64,000 nt of DNA. Origin: Nemopilema nomurai. Taxonomy: Eukaryota > Cnidaria > Scyphozoa > Rhizostomeae > Rhizostomatidae. The notes beneath the pieces were generated by a model that searched no databases, was not told where the DNA came from, and saw only the letters and a program-made list of their open reading frames with translations. The DNA lies in contig ML133428.1 in NCBI GenBank assembly GCA_003864495.1, positions 1,612,001 through 1,676,000 of the forward strand, written 5' to 3'. Position 1 is the stretch's first letter. Each line of letters begins with the position of its first letter. Positions 23,291 through 35,613 of this stretch are shown piece after piece. The translations under genes were made by a program, and so were the position numbers.

Positions 23291-24984
23291 AACTGTTTCC
23301 TCGTGGGTCTGGTTGTGTGAAATGACGCATCAACTTGACATTGTAGAGATGTTTGTTTTGACATATCAATCCGCAGAACTCTTCGAAGGTCATAGGCCAT
23401 TTTAGAAATTTCCCGATTTGGCTTTTTAACGTCAGAAATAAGGTTTATAGTTTTTTTTGTTTCTGATTAAGTCGTTATAATCAATAGATCCTAATTATTA
23501 TTTGATGTATTTTGTACAATCCAAATCAAGTGAATCCTATAATATTTATTTTGGTCTTACTTCTAAGAAAAAGCTACTTAAAGAGGAACTTTGTCTTTTC
23601 AAAAGCCAGTCTTTTTAAAATTAATTTTTTAATAACATTTATTTTCACTTTTATAAAAGGATGATAGAATATAATTTTGAGAAATTTTTATCAAACTTAT
23701 TTTTTTAGTTGATATCAAACTTAAATGTGACTGAGAATGTATGGCTTGAAAAAAGAGATGGCCAACATACATTGTCATGCGATTTGTGCCAGTCTGTTTA
23801 GGCAAATGCACCCTTTAATTAGAAAACTGACCCTGTTTATATGTTTCTTTGTGATTTTTGATTTAGCTCCAATTGAAAAGCAATAATAAATGGCAATATC
23901 CAGCTTGCTAGCAGTTCTAGTTCTTTTCATCACTTTATAGAAGCTTGAGCTATATTCAGTTTATAGTTGCTTTTTTTTGGTATGAATGTTTGCTGCAAGC
24001 TTTCTCTGGATCCGGCTCGGCCGAAAGTCGTCTAGACCGGTGCAACCAATTTATAGAACTATCAATTGTCAACCCACAGAGCACTCTCATGTTCAAAAAT
24101 GTAGCCTTTACTCTCCAAGTTACTCTTCAAGACAGTGTCACTACATCCATTGAGACATCTTCTCGATTTTCCAAAACGAAGCTTGAAAAACAATCTTGCT
24201 CAAGGTTTAGGAACTTTCCGTGGCTTCATGCTGATGCTTCTGGATTAGAGGCCGAACATAGCACGGCAGAAGAATAAAAAGCATTCTTTACCACATTTGG
24301 ATTCTCTAGCTGGGAGTACGCTCGGGAATATTTCAACCAACATGAAGCTTCAAAATCTCACAAGACTGTCTATACTTATGGTATTTTATTTTTTCATAGG
24401 AAAACCATTAAACATTAATGATTGTTTGAAGGGTTGCCTAGTTTGTGTGGGAATTTCCTTGGGAAAGGGAATCAAACGTTGCCCATTAATCTTGTTTTTT
24501 CATTGCATTCTGACTATTTAGCAACTTTGTAACTATAGAATAAAAATGTTTATGTGATATTTCTCTAATTCAGGCTTCCCTGCAACCAAAGCATTAACCA
24601 ACCCCAAGAACAATTTCTAGCGACGCCCCTGCATACATATACCTTACGGCTTTCCTGGCATTATCAGATGGGTAATGTCGAGTCAAAGGCACAAATGGCA
24701 TCAATTACAGCATACACTTACGACAATCTTTGTTTCCGTTATTGACCATTTTCATAAGTAAGCTGCCCATTGTATTCTTTCTCATTCAGTACATTGTTAT
24801 AAACGGAACATCCTAATTATTGGGGGCACAAGTCCTAATGACAATAATCGATTTTTCGATGTTTAAATGACACTTGACCTACAATCTTTCAAAGAAGTGC
24901 TAATGAATCAGTGGCAAAGTTTTAAAGTTCGTTTTAGAATGTTGCGCAAAATCATGTGGTAAGTTGATTTGATATTTAATATTT
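23291..24984. other. Intergenic, no firm gene
   Basis: AT-rich sequence. A 110-codon plus frame at 23945-24277 (containing SIVNPQSTLMFKNVAFTLQV) shows no domain I know and no supporting neighbour exon. The words GCGGCTCTGCCGAA (26586) and CCGGCTCGGCCGAA (24010) are similar and may mark a shared repeat. No RNA gene is seen. Confidence 0.35.
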
Positions 24985-25237
24985 GAGTTCCTGAGAAGGA
25001 AGTCAATACCGTTGAGCCTGAAGAAAAGAATAATGGACGGTGTCATACTACCAACAATGACATATGCAGCAGAAACTTGGACACTAACAAAGAGAAGGAC
25101 AAACTTGCAGTCGCTCAACGAAGCATTGAGAAGGCAATGTTAAACATCACACGGCAAGATAAGTGGAGAAACGAAAAAGTAAGGTCACGGACGAAAGTCA
25201 CGGGCATCCTGAAAAGGTAGAAGAGCTTAGATGGCAG

Positions 25238-25324
<87 letters not shown>
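24985..25324 (+). mobile_element. 3'-truncated LINE fragment (RTE-like) ending in a (GAT)n tract
   Basis: The plus strand reads SLKKRIMDGVILPTMTYAAE then TWTLTK, and after a one-base shift KLAVAQRSIEKAMLNITRQD then KWRNEKVRSRTKV. This is the C-terminal block of many LINE polymerases (YGAETWTLTK ... QR.MER.ML.I...D..RNE.IR..T). The coding trace then runs into about 91 bp of GAT repeats at 25234-25324. Ending in a short microsatellite is typical of RTE-like elements. It is dead by frameshift and stop, and lacks the endonuclease and catalytic RT parts. Confidence 0.75.
25234..25324 (+). repeat. (GAT)n microsatellite
   Basis: About 30 uninterrupted ATG/GAT units directly follow the LINE fragment. 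Conceptual translation gives poly-Asp on one strand and poly-His on the other; neither is a real protein. Confidence 0.97.
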
Positions 25325-25325
<1 letters not shown>

Positions 25326-26835
25326 GATATCACCGCCAGGGCTTGAAAAAAGTTTTTTCTTCCTGGCAACAAAATTAAAAATTCCCTGCGAAAGCTTGAA
25401 AAATTTCCTGCAATAGCAAGTAATATCTTAAGTTGCTTGATATTTTAAATATTGTCCTAAATATTAACTGTCATACTACCAAGGAATTAATTGTTAGTCA
25501 AGTCGTTGATTTTTAATCATAGCTAGAAATGGTCATATCAAGAAATCATTTTGTGGCTTGTGTCAAAAACTTTATTCGAACATAAGCTTGAATTATTTGT
25601 TCATACTGTATTAGGCGAACTTAAATGAACGGATTCACCCTTTTCTCCATAACCACTACACTTGTTTTTTAACAGTTAAGCTGCCTAATACGTATTATAA
25701 AATTGCAGTTTTAAAGCTTTGGTTCTTCATAATTGCATGAAAGGTAGCCTTGGGTTCTCTCGAAGCAGTTTGCTTATAACTTTTGACACACCTGGTGCAT
25801 CAAACAACTTTCTTTCACTGGCTTTTTTCAGGAAGCGAATGCCATTCTGTCCTTTAAAAAGCTTTTTCATAGCTGCCAACACAACTTTGTCACATCTACT
25901 TGGCAATGGCCTATTTACACTTATTATCATTTCATTAAATGCAGTTTCCTCTTTGACGATATAAAATTTATCAAAATGAATTTCGAATTTGGAGGTCAGT
26001 GATTCAATCACTGAGAAGAAATGTCTCGTGAAGTTTTACTTCATGGTGAAAAGAAAAAAGCAAGCAACGTTGTTCAATTTCGGGTATTCAAGACGAGCAT
26101 CTCACCGAGGAGAGTCCTATACAAGGGAAAGCGCAAAATTTGAAACTTTTTAATTTTTAACCAAAGAATTTTGGCAATTCAATCAGTTGGCAAGTTTTTT
26201 CCCTGCTGGTCATTTTAATCCTTCAAAAACATAGTAAAGGAAAGATGGTTTGATCCGCATCTGCCTACTGTCTCGTGATATTTAGTCTGACTTTTTGCTT
26301 GCATATTGCCATAGATCTATAATAAAGGCCTGCTAATACAATGCCAAAAAAATACAAACAGAAAATGAAGTGCTGGTAATACCAGATAGTTGTAGTCTGA
26401 AAGCCAATCAATCAGTTAAATTGTCCAGAACAAAAATTAAATATCACAGGAAATCACCGTTTGTTTGGTAGAAAGTGAGCCATATAAAGTCAATATCCAT
26501 ATTAACAACATTAGAGATTTCACCCTAAAAATTTCCGGCAAAATAGTAACAAATTTCCTGTGAAGATTTGCTGGCAGAAATTTCCTGGCAGCGGCTCTGC
26601 CGAACATTTTCAAGCCCTGATTGCCGCTGTCCAGGCGCTAATCGGCGCTGCTCTTTTGCCTCCTTTTCACGGAGCTGCAGTCTCGATTTTTGTTGACAAT
26701 GGCGGGCTAGTAACTGCAAGCTGGTCAAGACCTTGTCAACATTGTATCTTCTGGAAATAGACGTGTCTCTTCCGGAGAATTGTAAAAGTTCTTCGCCTGT
26801 AAAAATTCCTACCTGCCTGATTGATTGCTACCAGG
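25325..26835. other. Intergenic: CFP1 upstream region with an orphan minus-strand frame
   Basis: A 94-codon minus frame at 25727-26011 (KFEIHFDKFYIVKEETAFNE ... ENPRLPFMQL) looks protein-like and could be a fragment of a transposon-derived gene, perhaps hAT, but I cannot support a name. The words TTCCTGGCA and GCTTGAAAA recur near 25350-25410 and 26540-26620. The GC-richer stretch 26580-26835 probably contains the CFP1 promoter and 5' UTR. Confidence 0.4.
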
Positions 26836-29800
26836 ATGAGTAATGAGCAGTTCAAGAACGACCCGAAGGTGTGGCCTAGGCCCAGTAGACCAGTGACACT
26901 ATTAGACGTTATTGGGTCTAAAACGATTGAAGCAAGCGATAATGCAAGCAGGGTGGCAAGTAAAAAGCCAGCAGAAGGGCAAAGGGACACGTTTGGGGGC
27001 CATTCTTCAGGCCCAAAATTTGAAGAGAGACAGCTTATTGCAAAACAAAGAGATCTGCCGAACCCTTCAACTTCGTCTTTTGACTTTGACCTGGTAAGGC
27101 CAAGACCAGGAAATAGCATGCCACCTCAGATATACCACCCTTATGATGTTAATCAAGATGCAGATAATAGCAATAGTTCTAAAATACCTAGTGCTCTATT
27201 AGATCATGATTTTGGTTTTGTTGGCAGTAAAAAGGGTACAGTTGGTGTTATACCACCAGGCTTTGAAGCTACGGACAAAAGTGGAGAAGATGAAGTGAAT
27301 GAAAAGCTTGGTGAAAAGGCTGATAAGGCTTTGGATCATAACATAAGACCAGTGTTTGAGTCAAGAGAAGAAGAGGGTATGCAAGAAGAGGCTTCTGTAG
27401 AAGACGGGAACAGAAGACAAAGTGAAGATCATATTGATGTGGATAGGGTTTACTGTATATGCAGGACAAGTGATTCTGACAGGTTTATGATGTAAGTAAA
27501 GATAGATTACGGGGTATGAAGGTAATTCAGAAAGGAAACACCCATATTAACTGGACAGATCATTTCAGTCCCCTTGTTGTTATGCTCATTTAACAAACTT
27601 CCTTCTAGCACTGAAAAAGGAGGGCCCTGCCTATTTTGAAATAAATAGGATGTCAGGTTCTTGGTTAAAGGTATTCTCACCTGCAGTTAAGTCTTGGATT
27701 TTCTTAGATATTAGATTATATAGTCTGTTACTTGTTCATTTCAAATGTATTTTCCTTCTGTTAACATGTACAAAGTGAGTAGCTGTCATGGGATATTTCA
27801 GCAGCTAAATTGTACATTTTTGAGTTTCAGAGTGCCACCAGTTTTTGTCACAAATGAGATTAGTATCTCTAGTTTTGTCTGATGGTGCACCGCTAGCCTG
27901 AAAATATTTACAATATATTGTCTTTTGGTAATGTATGATAAATGGAGAAGAGATTAGATACTTCCCCATCAATCTTTCAAACCTATTAGCAAACTAAATT
28001 CAGTTCTGAGTTTTTTATCAACATTTAATTTCAGAGGATGTGATAGCTGCACAGAGTGGTTCCATGGCGACTGCATTGACCTAAGGAAGCATGAAGCCAA
28101 AAAGGTTGAAGAGTGGTATTGCCAATCTTGCTTAGGTATTATAGACTTCTATATTTTTACTATGGCTTTCATTAAAATTTGTTAATGGCTATATGTTGTG
28201 ACAAATCTGTGTTCTAGGCATGTCATAATTCTTGGTGAGCTTCTTGTTGCTTCATATCTCAATCTTTTGATCTTTTTCATTTTTATTTTCATGTCTGTCT
28301 CTTCAATAAATAACTTTATAGACTTCCTCTAAAATGACAATATTGATCTTATTTTAATGAATGTCAAGCCAATTTTTTAATCATATGTTGTCACATTTGA
28401 GTGTTGAGTGGCCAGATATGCTTTTAATAACATTTATTTTTAGAGCAACACCCACATCTGGAGATAAAGTATAAAGTTCAAAAAATTGATCTTGCTGTTT
28501 CCCAAGATCCATCTTCACAAAGCAAGGTGAATAGTGTTTCTCCCCTGAAAGATGTTTTGAATGACTTCAGATTGCTTTCAACAATGTGTGTTTTGCAGTC
28601 TTTTATGAATGATGCATGATAGTGACAGATGGGCACATCAATGTATTGCATATTTGTAATATACTTAAATCTGGAAGTCTTAAATTTAAGGAAGAAACAG
28701 ATTTAGTTTTAACTGAAATCAGGTACCAATTATATCAACATGACAACATTGAGTATTTCTCTTCCACTTTATGCCAACATGCTTGAATGTGGTTTGTATT
28801 ACTTGTAGCATCTGTTAAAATTGTAGGCATAAGAATATTTTCGTTCACCTGACGTTTGACAGATTTTATTTTGTTCTTGAGTTTTTTAATTTGCTGGGTC
28901 CACACTGAAATTTTCATTCCATGTTACCCGTGCATTAGTGTTTAAAAAAAGCAATATTCTCCATGATAATATTTAGGCTTTATTGTAGCAGATACCCCTG
29001 CCTTAGGTAGAACTTGTGTAGATGATTTCTTAGGAAGAAACTCTCTCTTCAAAATTTTTATCATCTCATGATTTTTTATTGAAAGAACATGATCAACAGT
29101 CATTTCTTGAGTCACTTCCCATTATAAAATTTACCTTTTCATGTTGACCTCTTTCTAGAATTATTTAAAGTTGTATCTTAACTCAAATTAACTGATTTCA
29201 GCTTTTTCATTTGTTTTAGAGAGGCAAAAGAGTATCAAGAATGTGTGGAGAGTGCATTGCCTGCCAGAGAACAGATGACTGTTCTGAATGTGACTTTTGC
29301 AAGGTTTATAATAGGATACAATTTTAATATTTTATTGCTGTTTGAATTTCAGTTATGACAGCTAAGGAAAATAGATACTGTTGCTGAAGTAAACCATAAG
29401 TTGCTCCCACAAAACAAATTTAATCTTTTTCTGCTTAGGTATTTCTTCTGTTGGTTTTAAGTTATGGCTTTTTTACGTTGAATACTAAGGATCAAAAGTT
29501 TGCTACAAAAGATTGATATGTGCTTTATGATCTATTGACAATAATTGTTGATTTTCATTATATTGAGGCCGATTTTGTTAAGTATTCTGTTCATAGCTTT
29601 TTTCTTTGGAAATTTTCTTTAGGATATGAAGAAATTTGGTGGAGAAGGAAGATTGAGACAAAAGTGTAGACTTAGACAATGCTTAAAGTTGTCAAAAGTA
29701 AGAGCCTTTTACATTTTATCCACAAGAAATACAGTCACCAGAAAAAAGTATATCTCTTGCTGAAGTGTTAAAAAGAAGTTTGTAGGCCCACTGTCTAGTC

Positions 29801-32800
29801 TTTTTTGGCTCTGAATATTATGCACGACCATAAGAAATCATTTTGCAAACAGTGATTTAATATTTCCACACAATCAGCAATGGTCCTGATAAGTGCATTT
29901 AGCAAGAAACTCTGAACAACAACTGGCTGCCTAGGTCCCTACAGGTCATTTCATGACAGACAACAAACTGTATAATTTGAACAAATTCTATCCTTTTAGC
30001 CATTTGCACTTTTAAGAATTCACTGCAATTCTAGTTCAGCTGTGTTAACATGCGATTTTTGGAATTAGTTCTAAAATCTAAGCGAATTGCTCTTTGTCAT
30101 GAATTGTTGTTCTGATTGATAGGCTAAACCTTTTTTTGCAGATTCTACAAAAGAAACCGGGTAGATTCACTTTCCCAGAAGAATATGTAGAACAATATCG
30201 GCAGCTGATGGAAAAACAACAGGTGAATTTAATCTTTAATGCTAGATTTGCCCTTGATGGGATTTTTGATTATTCTTTTGACGGATTCTTTGGATATAAC
30301 ACAGTTTTTCTTGGCAACTTTCATACTGTTTAGCAAATTTCAAGGTTGTTGATTTTCACGGAAATTTTCGTGTCTTTAAGTTAAGTGTCGTTTATTCTTG
30401 ATTTAATGTTTTCTAAGCAAATAATTCGAGGCTTGATTTTCAGTCAGGCGAGGGCTCCGAAAATCGATCGGATGATCACACGAGACACCTAGATCGCTAT
30501 GTCCACAGGGAAGCAAGATACGATAAGCGAAAGGCTGTTAAGGTGAAACACGCTAAACCCACGCAACTCACTAAAGAAATGAAGGTTTGTACACGATCTC
30601 CGGTTTATACACGATAACTGTTTCCTACACGATTTTTCCCCGCTCGTACTCGACGTGTCTCAGTTTGTAAACGATAACTGTTTCCTACACGATTCTTCCG
30701 CTCGTACTCGACGTGTCTCAGTTTGTACACGATAACTGTTTCCTACACGATTCTTCCCCGCTCGTACTCGACGTGTCTCAGTTTTTACACGATAACTGTT
30801 TTCTACACGATTCTTCCCCGCTCGTACTCGACGTGTCTCAGTTTGTACACGATAACTGTTTCCTACACGATTTTTCCCCGCTCGTACTCGACGTGTCTCA
30901 GTTTGTAAACGATAACTGTTTCCTACACGATTCTTCCCCGCTCGTACTCGACGTGTCTCAGTTTGTAACGATAACTGTTTCCTACACGATTTTTCCCCGC
31001 TCGTACTCGACGTGTCTCAGTTTGTAAACGATAACTGTTTCCTACACGATTCTTCCCCGCTCGTACTCGACGTGTCTCAGTTTGTACACGATAACTGTTT
31101 TCTACACGATTCTTCCCCGCTCGTACTCGACGTGTCTCAGTTTTTACACGATAACTGTTTCCAACACGATTCTTCCCCGCTCGTACTCAACGTGTCTCAG
31201 TTTTTACACGATAACTGTTTTCTAGACGATTCTTCACCGCTCGTACTTGACTCTCTCAGTTTTTACAGGATTTTTTCCGGTTTGTATTCGATACCTGTTT
31301 TGTACGATTTTTCTGGCTTGAACGCAAATCTTTCTGATTATTTAGGTATAGTTGTATATGCTAAGCTATAGACTGTTATTGAAACTCTTGTACACAAAAG
31401 CTCAATTGAAAAGCAATACATAACTGTTTGAAGCAGTTACATAAGTCTTTGCTTATCGAAAGTAAACTTTCATAGAGAAAGGAAAAAGAGCTGCGAGATT
31501 TGATGAAGAAGGAGCTGCGGGAAATGAAGTTCAGTGAACTGCAAAGAAAGAAGGTCGAAAGAGCCAAGCGAAGGCAGAATGCGACGGACAGTCGATCGAG
31601 AAAGCGGTTGTCAGGGGGTAAGGATGATCATGGCAATGCGAAGCGACTCGATTCTAAGAAAGAGGAGCCCCGCCATTGTTTAGGGCCAGGGTGTATCAAA
31701 GCTGCAAGATCTAGCTCTAAGTATTGCAGTGATGAGTGTGGTGTCCAATTGGCGTTAAGGTGAGCATTGACATGTTTAATCTCGTTTTCATTTGCGCCTC
31801 GTTTCTTGTCTAGCTGACTATCAGTGTTGAATTCGTCTTGTTGCAAGCAGCAGTATTGGCGGACTCCCCTTAGATCAAATCATCTGTCCACTGAACCTAT
31901 TCAGAACCCAGCGTGCTTTGAAGCATTCGATACATTTTAGCAGACTCCTCCTGGCTGACTAGATTTCATTAAGATGTGGATTGTAAAAAGATCACATTGT
32001 GTTGTGTTGATCTTTGCGACAAGCTTACACTCTTTCACCAAGTGTTCCGTTTAAGTGATTCGTCTGTTTTTTCATTTGCATGCTAAAGGCGCCTGCAGGA
32101 AATATTGCCGGAAAGAAGTAAAATATGGAAGGAAAGTCCATCTGTAGCCCACGAAAAAGGAGAAAAGGCCATCGGGGAGATCCACAAACAGCAAGAGGTA
32201 TCTTTTTCCCCCGTCTTCACCTCTTCTGACCTCATGACCTTAACATGATATAGATTTAGATCTCCAAGCAAGCTCCTCTGGATTTGTTTACAAGCCTCGT
32301 TCTTCTCCGTTCCTTCATTTCATTGTCCAAACTTCCAGATTTAAACGTTTGTATGCTAGATCAGAGAGAGGAAGTCATTGAATTTCTGGGAAATGCACAC
32401 GCTTTTATCGGGCCCGTAGATGCACGTGTTGTTAATTTTTTCTATATCCAACTATAGATTCTGAAGTACGATTAGCAGCAATGCCTTGAATCTTTTTTGA
32501 ATAGGTCTGCAAGCAGAGGCTTCTTGATTTAGATAAGGAATACGACGAGTTCGAGACAATCGTTGAAAAATCCAAGAAACTTACCATTTGCGAAGAAGAG
32601 GTATGCGATGGAAGACCACCAATGCCTTATGACCTGGCGTAGGCCAATCCACATTTTCGTTAAACATTCGCCAAGTGTTTCAGAATGCATAAATCATCCT
32701 TTTATAATAAGTTTTCTGTCTGTTGTGTTCGAGACTTTTCTGGTCAAAAACATTTCTTGTGTTATATAATTAAGATTTAAAACTAAGGATCTCTATTTAG

Positions 32801-35535
32801 AATTTACAGCAACAATTTCGATTTGTGCTCTTCCACAAAAATGTTAGAAGTTTATCACCATTTTCAGATGGGAAATTTTTTTGATGAAGCAAGATAAAGA
32901 TTTGAAAAGATAATAATTTGAGCCATGTAACGATGAATGTGCTCTCATTTTTTCTGGCTTCAGGTTTTTTGTTGCTGTAAGAGAAAAATGAATTTTTGCG
33001 TTCAGGAGATCGAAGGCTTAAAAAGACAGCTCTTGTGTGCGGGAAAGCTGTGGTCAATTTAGAGTCACTTCACATTTTTTAGTCTGTTTGGTTTCATTGA
33101 AATTTTTTTACTCTGACTCACAAATCAGTTCGATTGAACACTGTTCGCTGTTTTGTCATGACTTTCAAGGCAGTATTTCGTATGCAATGTTATGTTACCT
33201 TATGCGTTTGTTAATAGGACAATGACGACGTGGAAGGAGACATCGATCTCACCGTTTATTGCGTCACGTGCGGTCTGCCTCTGGCGCCAAAAATTGCTCT
33301 TAGGCATATGGAGAAATGCTATTCCAAGGTATCATTTCATTTGATCAAATTTTCATAGTGTTAATTTGTAGATAGTCTGACTAAGGAAATCATAATGAGA
33401 TTACAGAAGCTGGTTCCTTGTTTATTTTTCGTGTTTTCATTTGTTGACATTGTTTAGTCACATAAGATCAATTGGCTCTTCATCAGATAGGACTTCAACC
33501 ATATTCCCCCATCCCACCATTTTGTTTTATTTTTGTTAGAAGTTGGTATACAAGGCTGGACTGTGGAAAGTTTGACTAGTAAATGATGTGTACGCTAATA
33601 AAATGTTGCATGTTATACGATATGCTTAATAGTGATACTGAAGTGATTGATAGTCGAATCAGTTAATAATTTTTAAAGCCTCTGAACCTCTCCACTGTTG
33701 TCTTATTCGATATCTGATTTCTTCTTTTGTCGTAACTTCTGTTTTATCAAACTAAGTTAGTATTGTCGTAAAGAATGTGCAAGATATTCATAGACGCTAG
33801 TGTTATCATGTTGATGGTATTTAGTCCAATCGTAGTCTAGTTATGAAAGTAAGTTGTTGTTCTTTTGCTCTTCCAGCTTGAGTGCTTGACATCTTTTGGG
33901 GCCATGTACCGGAGTGCTGGGTAGGTTCACATAATTTGCATTGTCTTGTTAAACGAGCCAAGCTTCTATCAGCTTCTGACGCTACCACAAAGCTCTAATC
34001 GGTCATATCGTCTTATGAAGTTCATTATTTCAAGGCTGCTTATAATAGACAGGATTATATTGTATTGTTTTATGATATATAATATGATATGATAAAACAT
34101 CAAAATAACATAATATGGAATTATATAATGTTAAATAATGTTATATTACCTCATATTTTATTTTATTATATTGCCCTGTATTATATTATACAGTTTTTAT
34201 TATTGTAATGTATTATGCATTATGTTATGCATTATATTATGGATGTATATATATATATGTTTTAGCTAGTGTCAATTCAATTCTTTTTGTTCATTTAGCA
34301 ATCTCTTCTGTGATACGTACAACCCACAACAAGGATCTTATTGTAAAAGACTAAGAGTTCTCTGCCCTGAACACACAAAAGACCGAAAAGTAAGGCCACT
34401 AGTATGTTATATTCAGATGTTAATGAACTTGTATTTCTATATTGTTGCGAAGCAAAATGATAATTGTTGGGCTATGCTTCTGGGCTCTGGAAGAATGTTC
34501 AACTATACTCGAAGTTCAAGTTGTATGTAGACAACGTAAATTCCAATTGATTTAAATCAAGTATCAAAATGTTCAAATCTGAAGGTTATTTTCAAAATAG
34601 ACTGTATGCATTCATACACAAACTGTTGGCTTCTGTTCCTTTAATGTTTCTAGTATAGTTTTTACAAATGTTATTTACAAATATTCCCATTCTTATTTTC
34701 CTGTGTGATATCTTTTATTTGCCTATCACTGCGATTTGTAACATAGTTTGTCTAACATTATTTGTGTATCTTGATTTGTAAACTAATGCTTTGTGGTACA
34801 GAACTTCACAATAGCACTTTTTGCATATATTGATTTGCTTGAAAATTTGCATTTGTGTATTTAAAAGTAATCTAAAAAGTAGTTTAAGTGAAAATTTTGT
34901 CACAGATTGGCACTGATGAGGTTTGTGGCTGTCCACTCAGCGAAGGCAAGCCGGATGAAATAACGAAGTTCTGCAGAGCCCCGAAAAGAAAGTGCACCAA
35001 GCATTACTACTGGGACAAACTCAGGCGCGCAGAGATTGACCTCAAAAGGCTACACGAGGTGCGGAAACTACTTCTTTTTTTATATACTTGTGTGAGTAGA
35101 TATTTAGGTCAATAAAGGGGTCACTAGGTCACATCATACGGGTCATCAAGGTCACTGAGGTCATAAGGTCAAGGGTCATTAGGTTATCAAGTTATTATGA
35201 GTTATTTAGATGATGATTTAGGTCATTTAGGCTTATTATTAAAGTAAATTGGGTGCTAGGGGCTTTAGGCATAAACAAAGTCCACGAGGGGGCTTACTTA
35301 AGTTAGATTAATAAACATGAAAAAAGTAATAGCAAAGGTGATGAGAAATGGCAAAGTGAAACTTTTGACAACCGTTATGCTCTTGTTTTAGTGGTGGAAG
35401 CTTGAAGAGGGCTTAGAACAGGAGCGGGCGATAAGGATGTCCATGAATGCCAGAGGTGGGGTTGTTGGCATGTTGCTTCACAAAACTATCGACCACACGA
35501 AGGAATCCCCAAAAACCGAGGCAGTAAGGTCATAA
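26836..35535 (+). CDS. CXXC1: CXXC1/CFP1, CpG-binding subunit of the SET1 H3K4 methyltransferase complex
   Basis: Fifteen exons join in phase (750 residues): 26836-27491, 28035-28135, 28444-28526, 29220-29303, 29623-29697, 30142-30222, 30444-30584, 31476-31759, 32089-32197, 32505-32600, 33218-33328, 33877-33920, 34299-34389, 34906-35058, 35392-35535. CFP1 brings SET1 to unmethylated CpG islands. Seen in order: a long unfamiliar N-terminus (1-200), PHD finger (from Y206: YCICR, then [13 protein letters not shown]), CXXC finger (about 288-330: [34 protein letters not shown]), basic segment, then the C-terminal SET1-interaction region ([71 protein letters not shown]). Every CXXC cysteine needed for zinc is present. 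Human CFP1 is 656 residues; the excess is the N-terminal extension. The ATG used is the first in frame. Confidence 0.97.
30585..31320 (+). repeat. CpG-dense 60-bp minisatellite in CFP1 intron 7
   Basis: About 11 tandem units of 59-60 bp begin exactly at the exon 7 splice donor. Each holds GTTTGTACACGATAACTG, a CTACACGATTCTTCCCCGCT block and CGTACTCGACGTGTCTCA. Six CpGs occur per unit against an AT-rich background. The last units (from about 31240) decay. Because the period is a multiple of three, long open frames run through the array, but the sequence in frame with exon 7 stops within the first unit, so it is intronic. Confidence 0.93.
35106..35225 (+). repeat. Cluster of AGGTCA/GGGTCA half-sites in CFP1 intron 14
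   Basis: Eight GGTCA words occur between 35106 and about 35180, plus one near-match (AGGTTA) and another GGTCA at 35221, all on the plus strand with variable spacing. This looks like a degenerate short tandem repeat. The word equals the nuclear-receptor half-site. Confidence 0.7.
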
Positions 35536-35607
35536 TGGCCGAACCCATTGCAGCTACCTTGTCGTAGACACGTTTTAATATTGTATATAGTGCTGTATAT
35601 ATTTCTT

Positions 35608-35613
35608 ATTAAA
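35608..35613 (+). terminator. Probable poly(A) signal of CFP1
   Basis: ATTAAA occurs about 70 bases after the CFP1 stop codon in a T-rich context. It is the common variant of AATAAA. Confidence 0.4.

Noticed and set aside
25115..25416. Poly-His and poly-Asp proteins
   Set aside because: They are conceptual translations of the (GAT)n microsatellite after a dead LINE fragment.
30713..31371. Open frames of 61-119 codons with a 20-residue repeat over the minisatellite
   Set aside because: The unit length is a multiple of three, so any frame lacking a stop stays open. The reading in frame with CFP1 exon 7 stops in the first unit, and CFP1 continues in phase at 31476.
32998..33060. Possible extra CFP1 exon reading [13 protein letters not shown] after a TTCAG acceptor
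   Set aside because: It looks coding and follows CEEE well, but no GT donor gives the phase 0 exit needed by the next exon at 33218. It could be an alternative terminal exon.
34040..34260. Very AT-rich stretch in a CFP1 intron as an origin or matrix-attachment site
   Set aside because: It is a degenerate TAATAT-type simple sequence with no further evidence.
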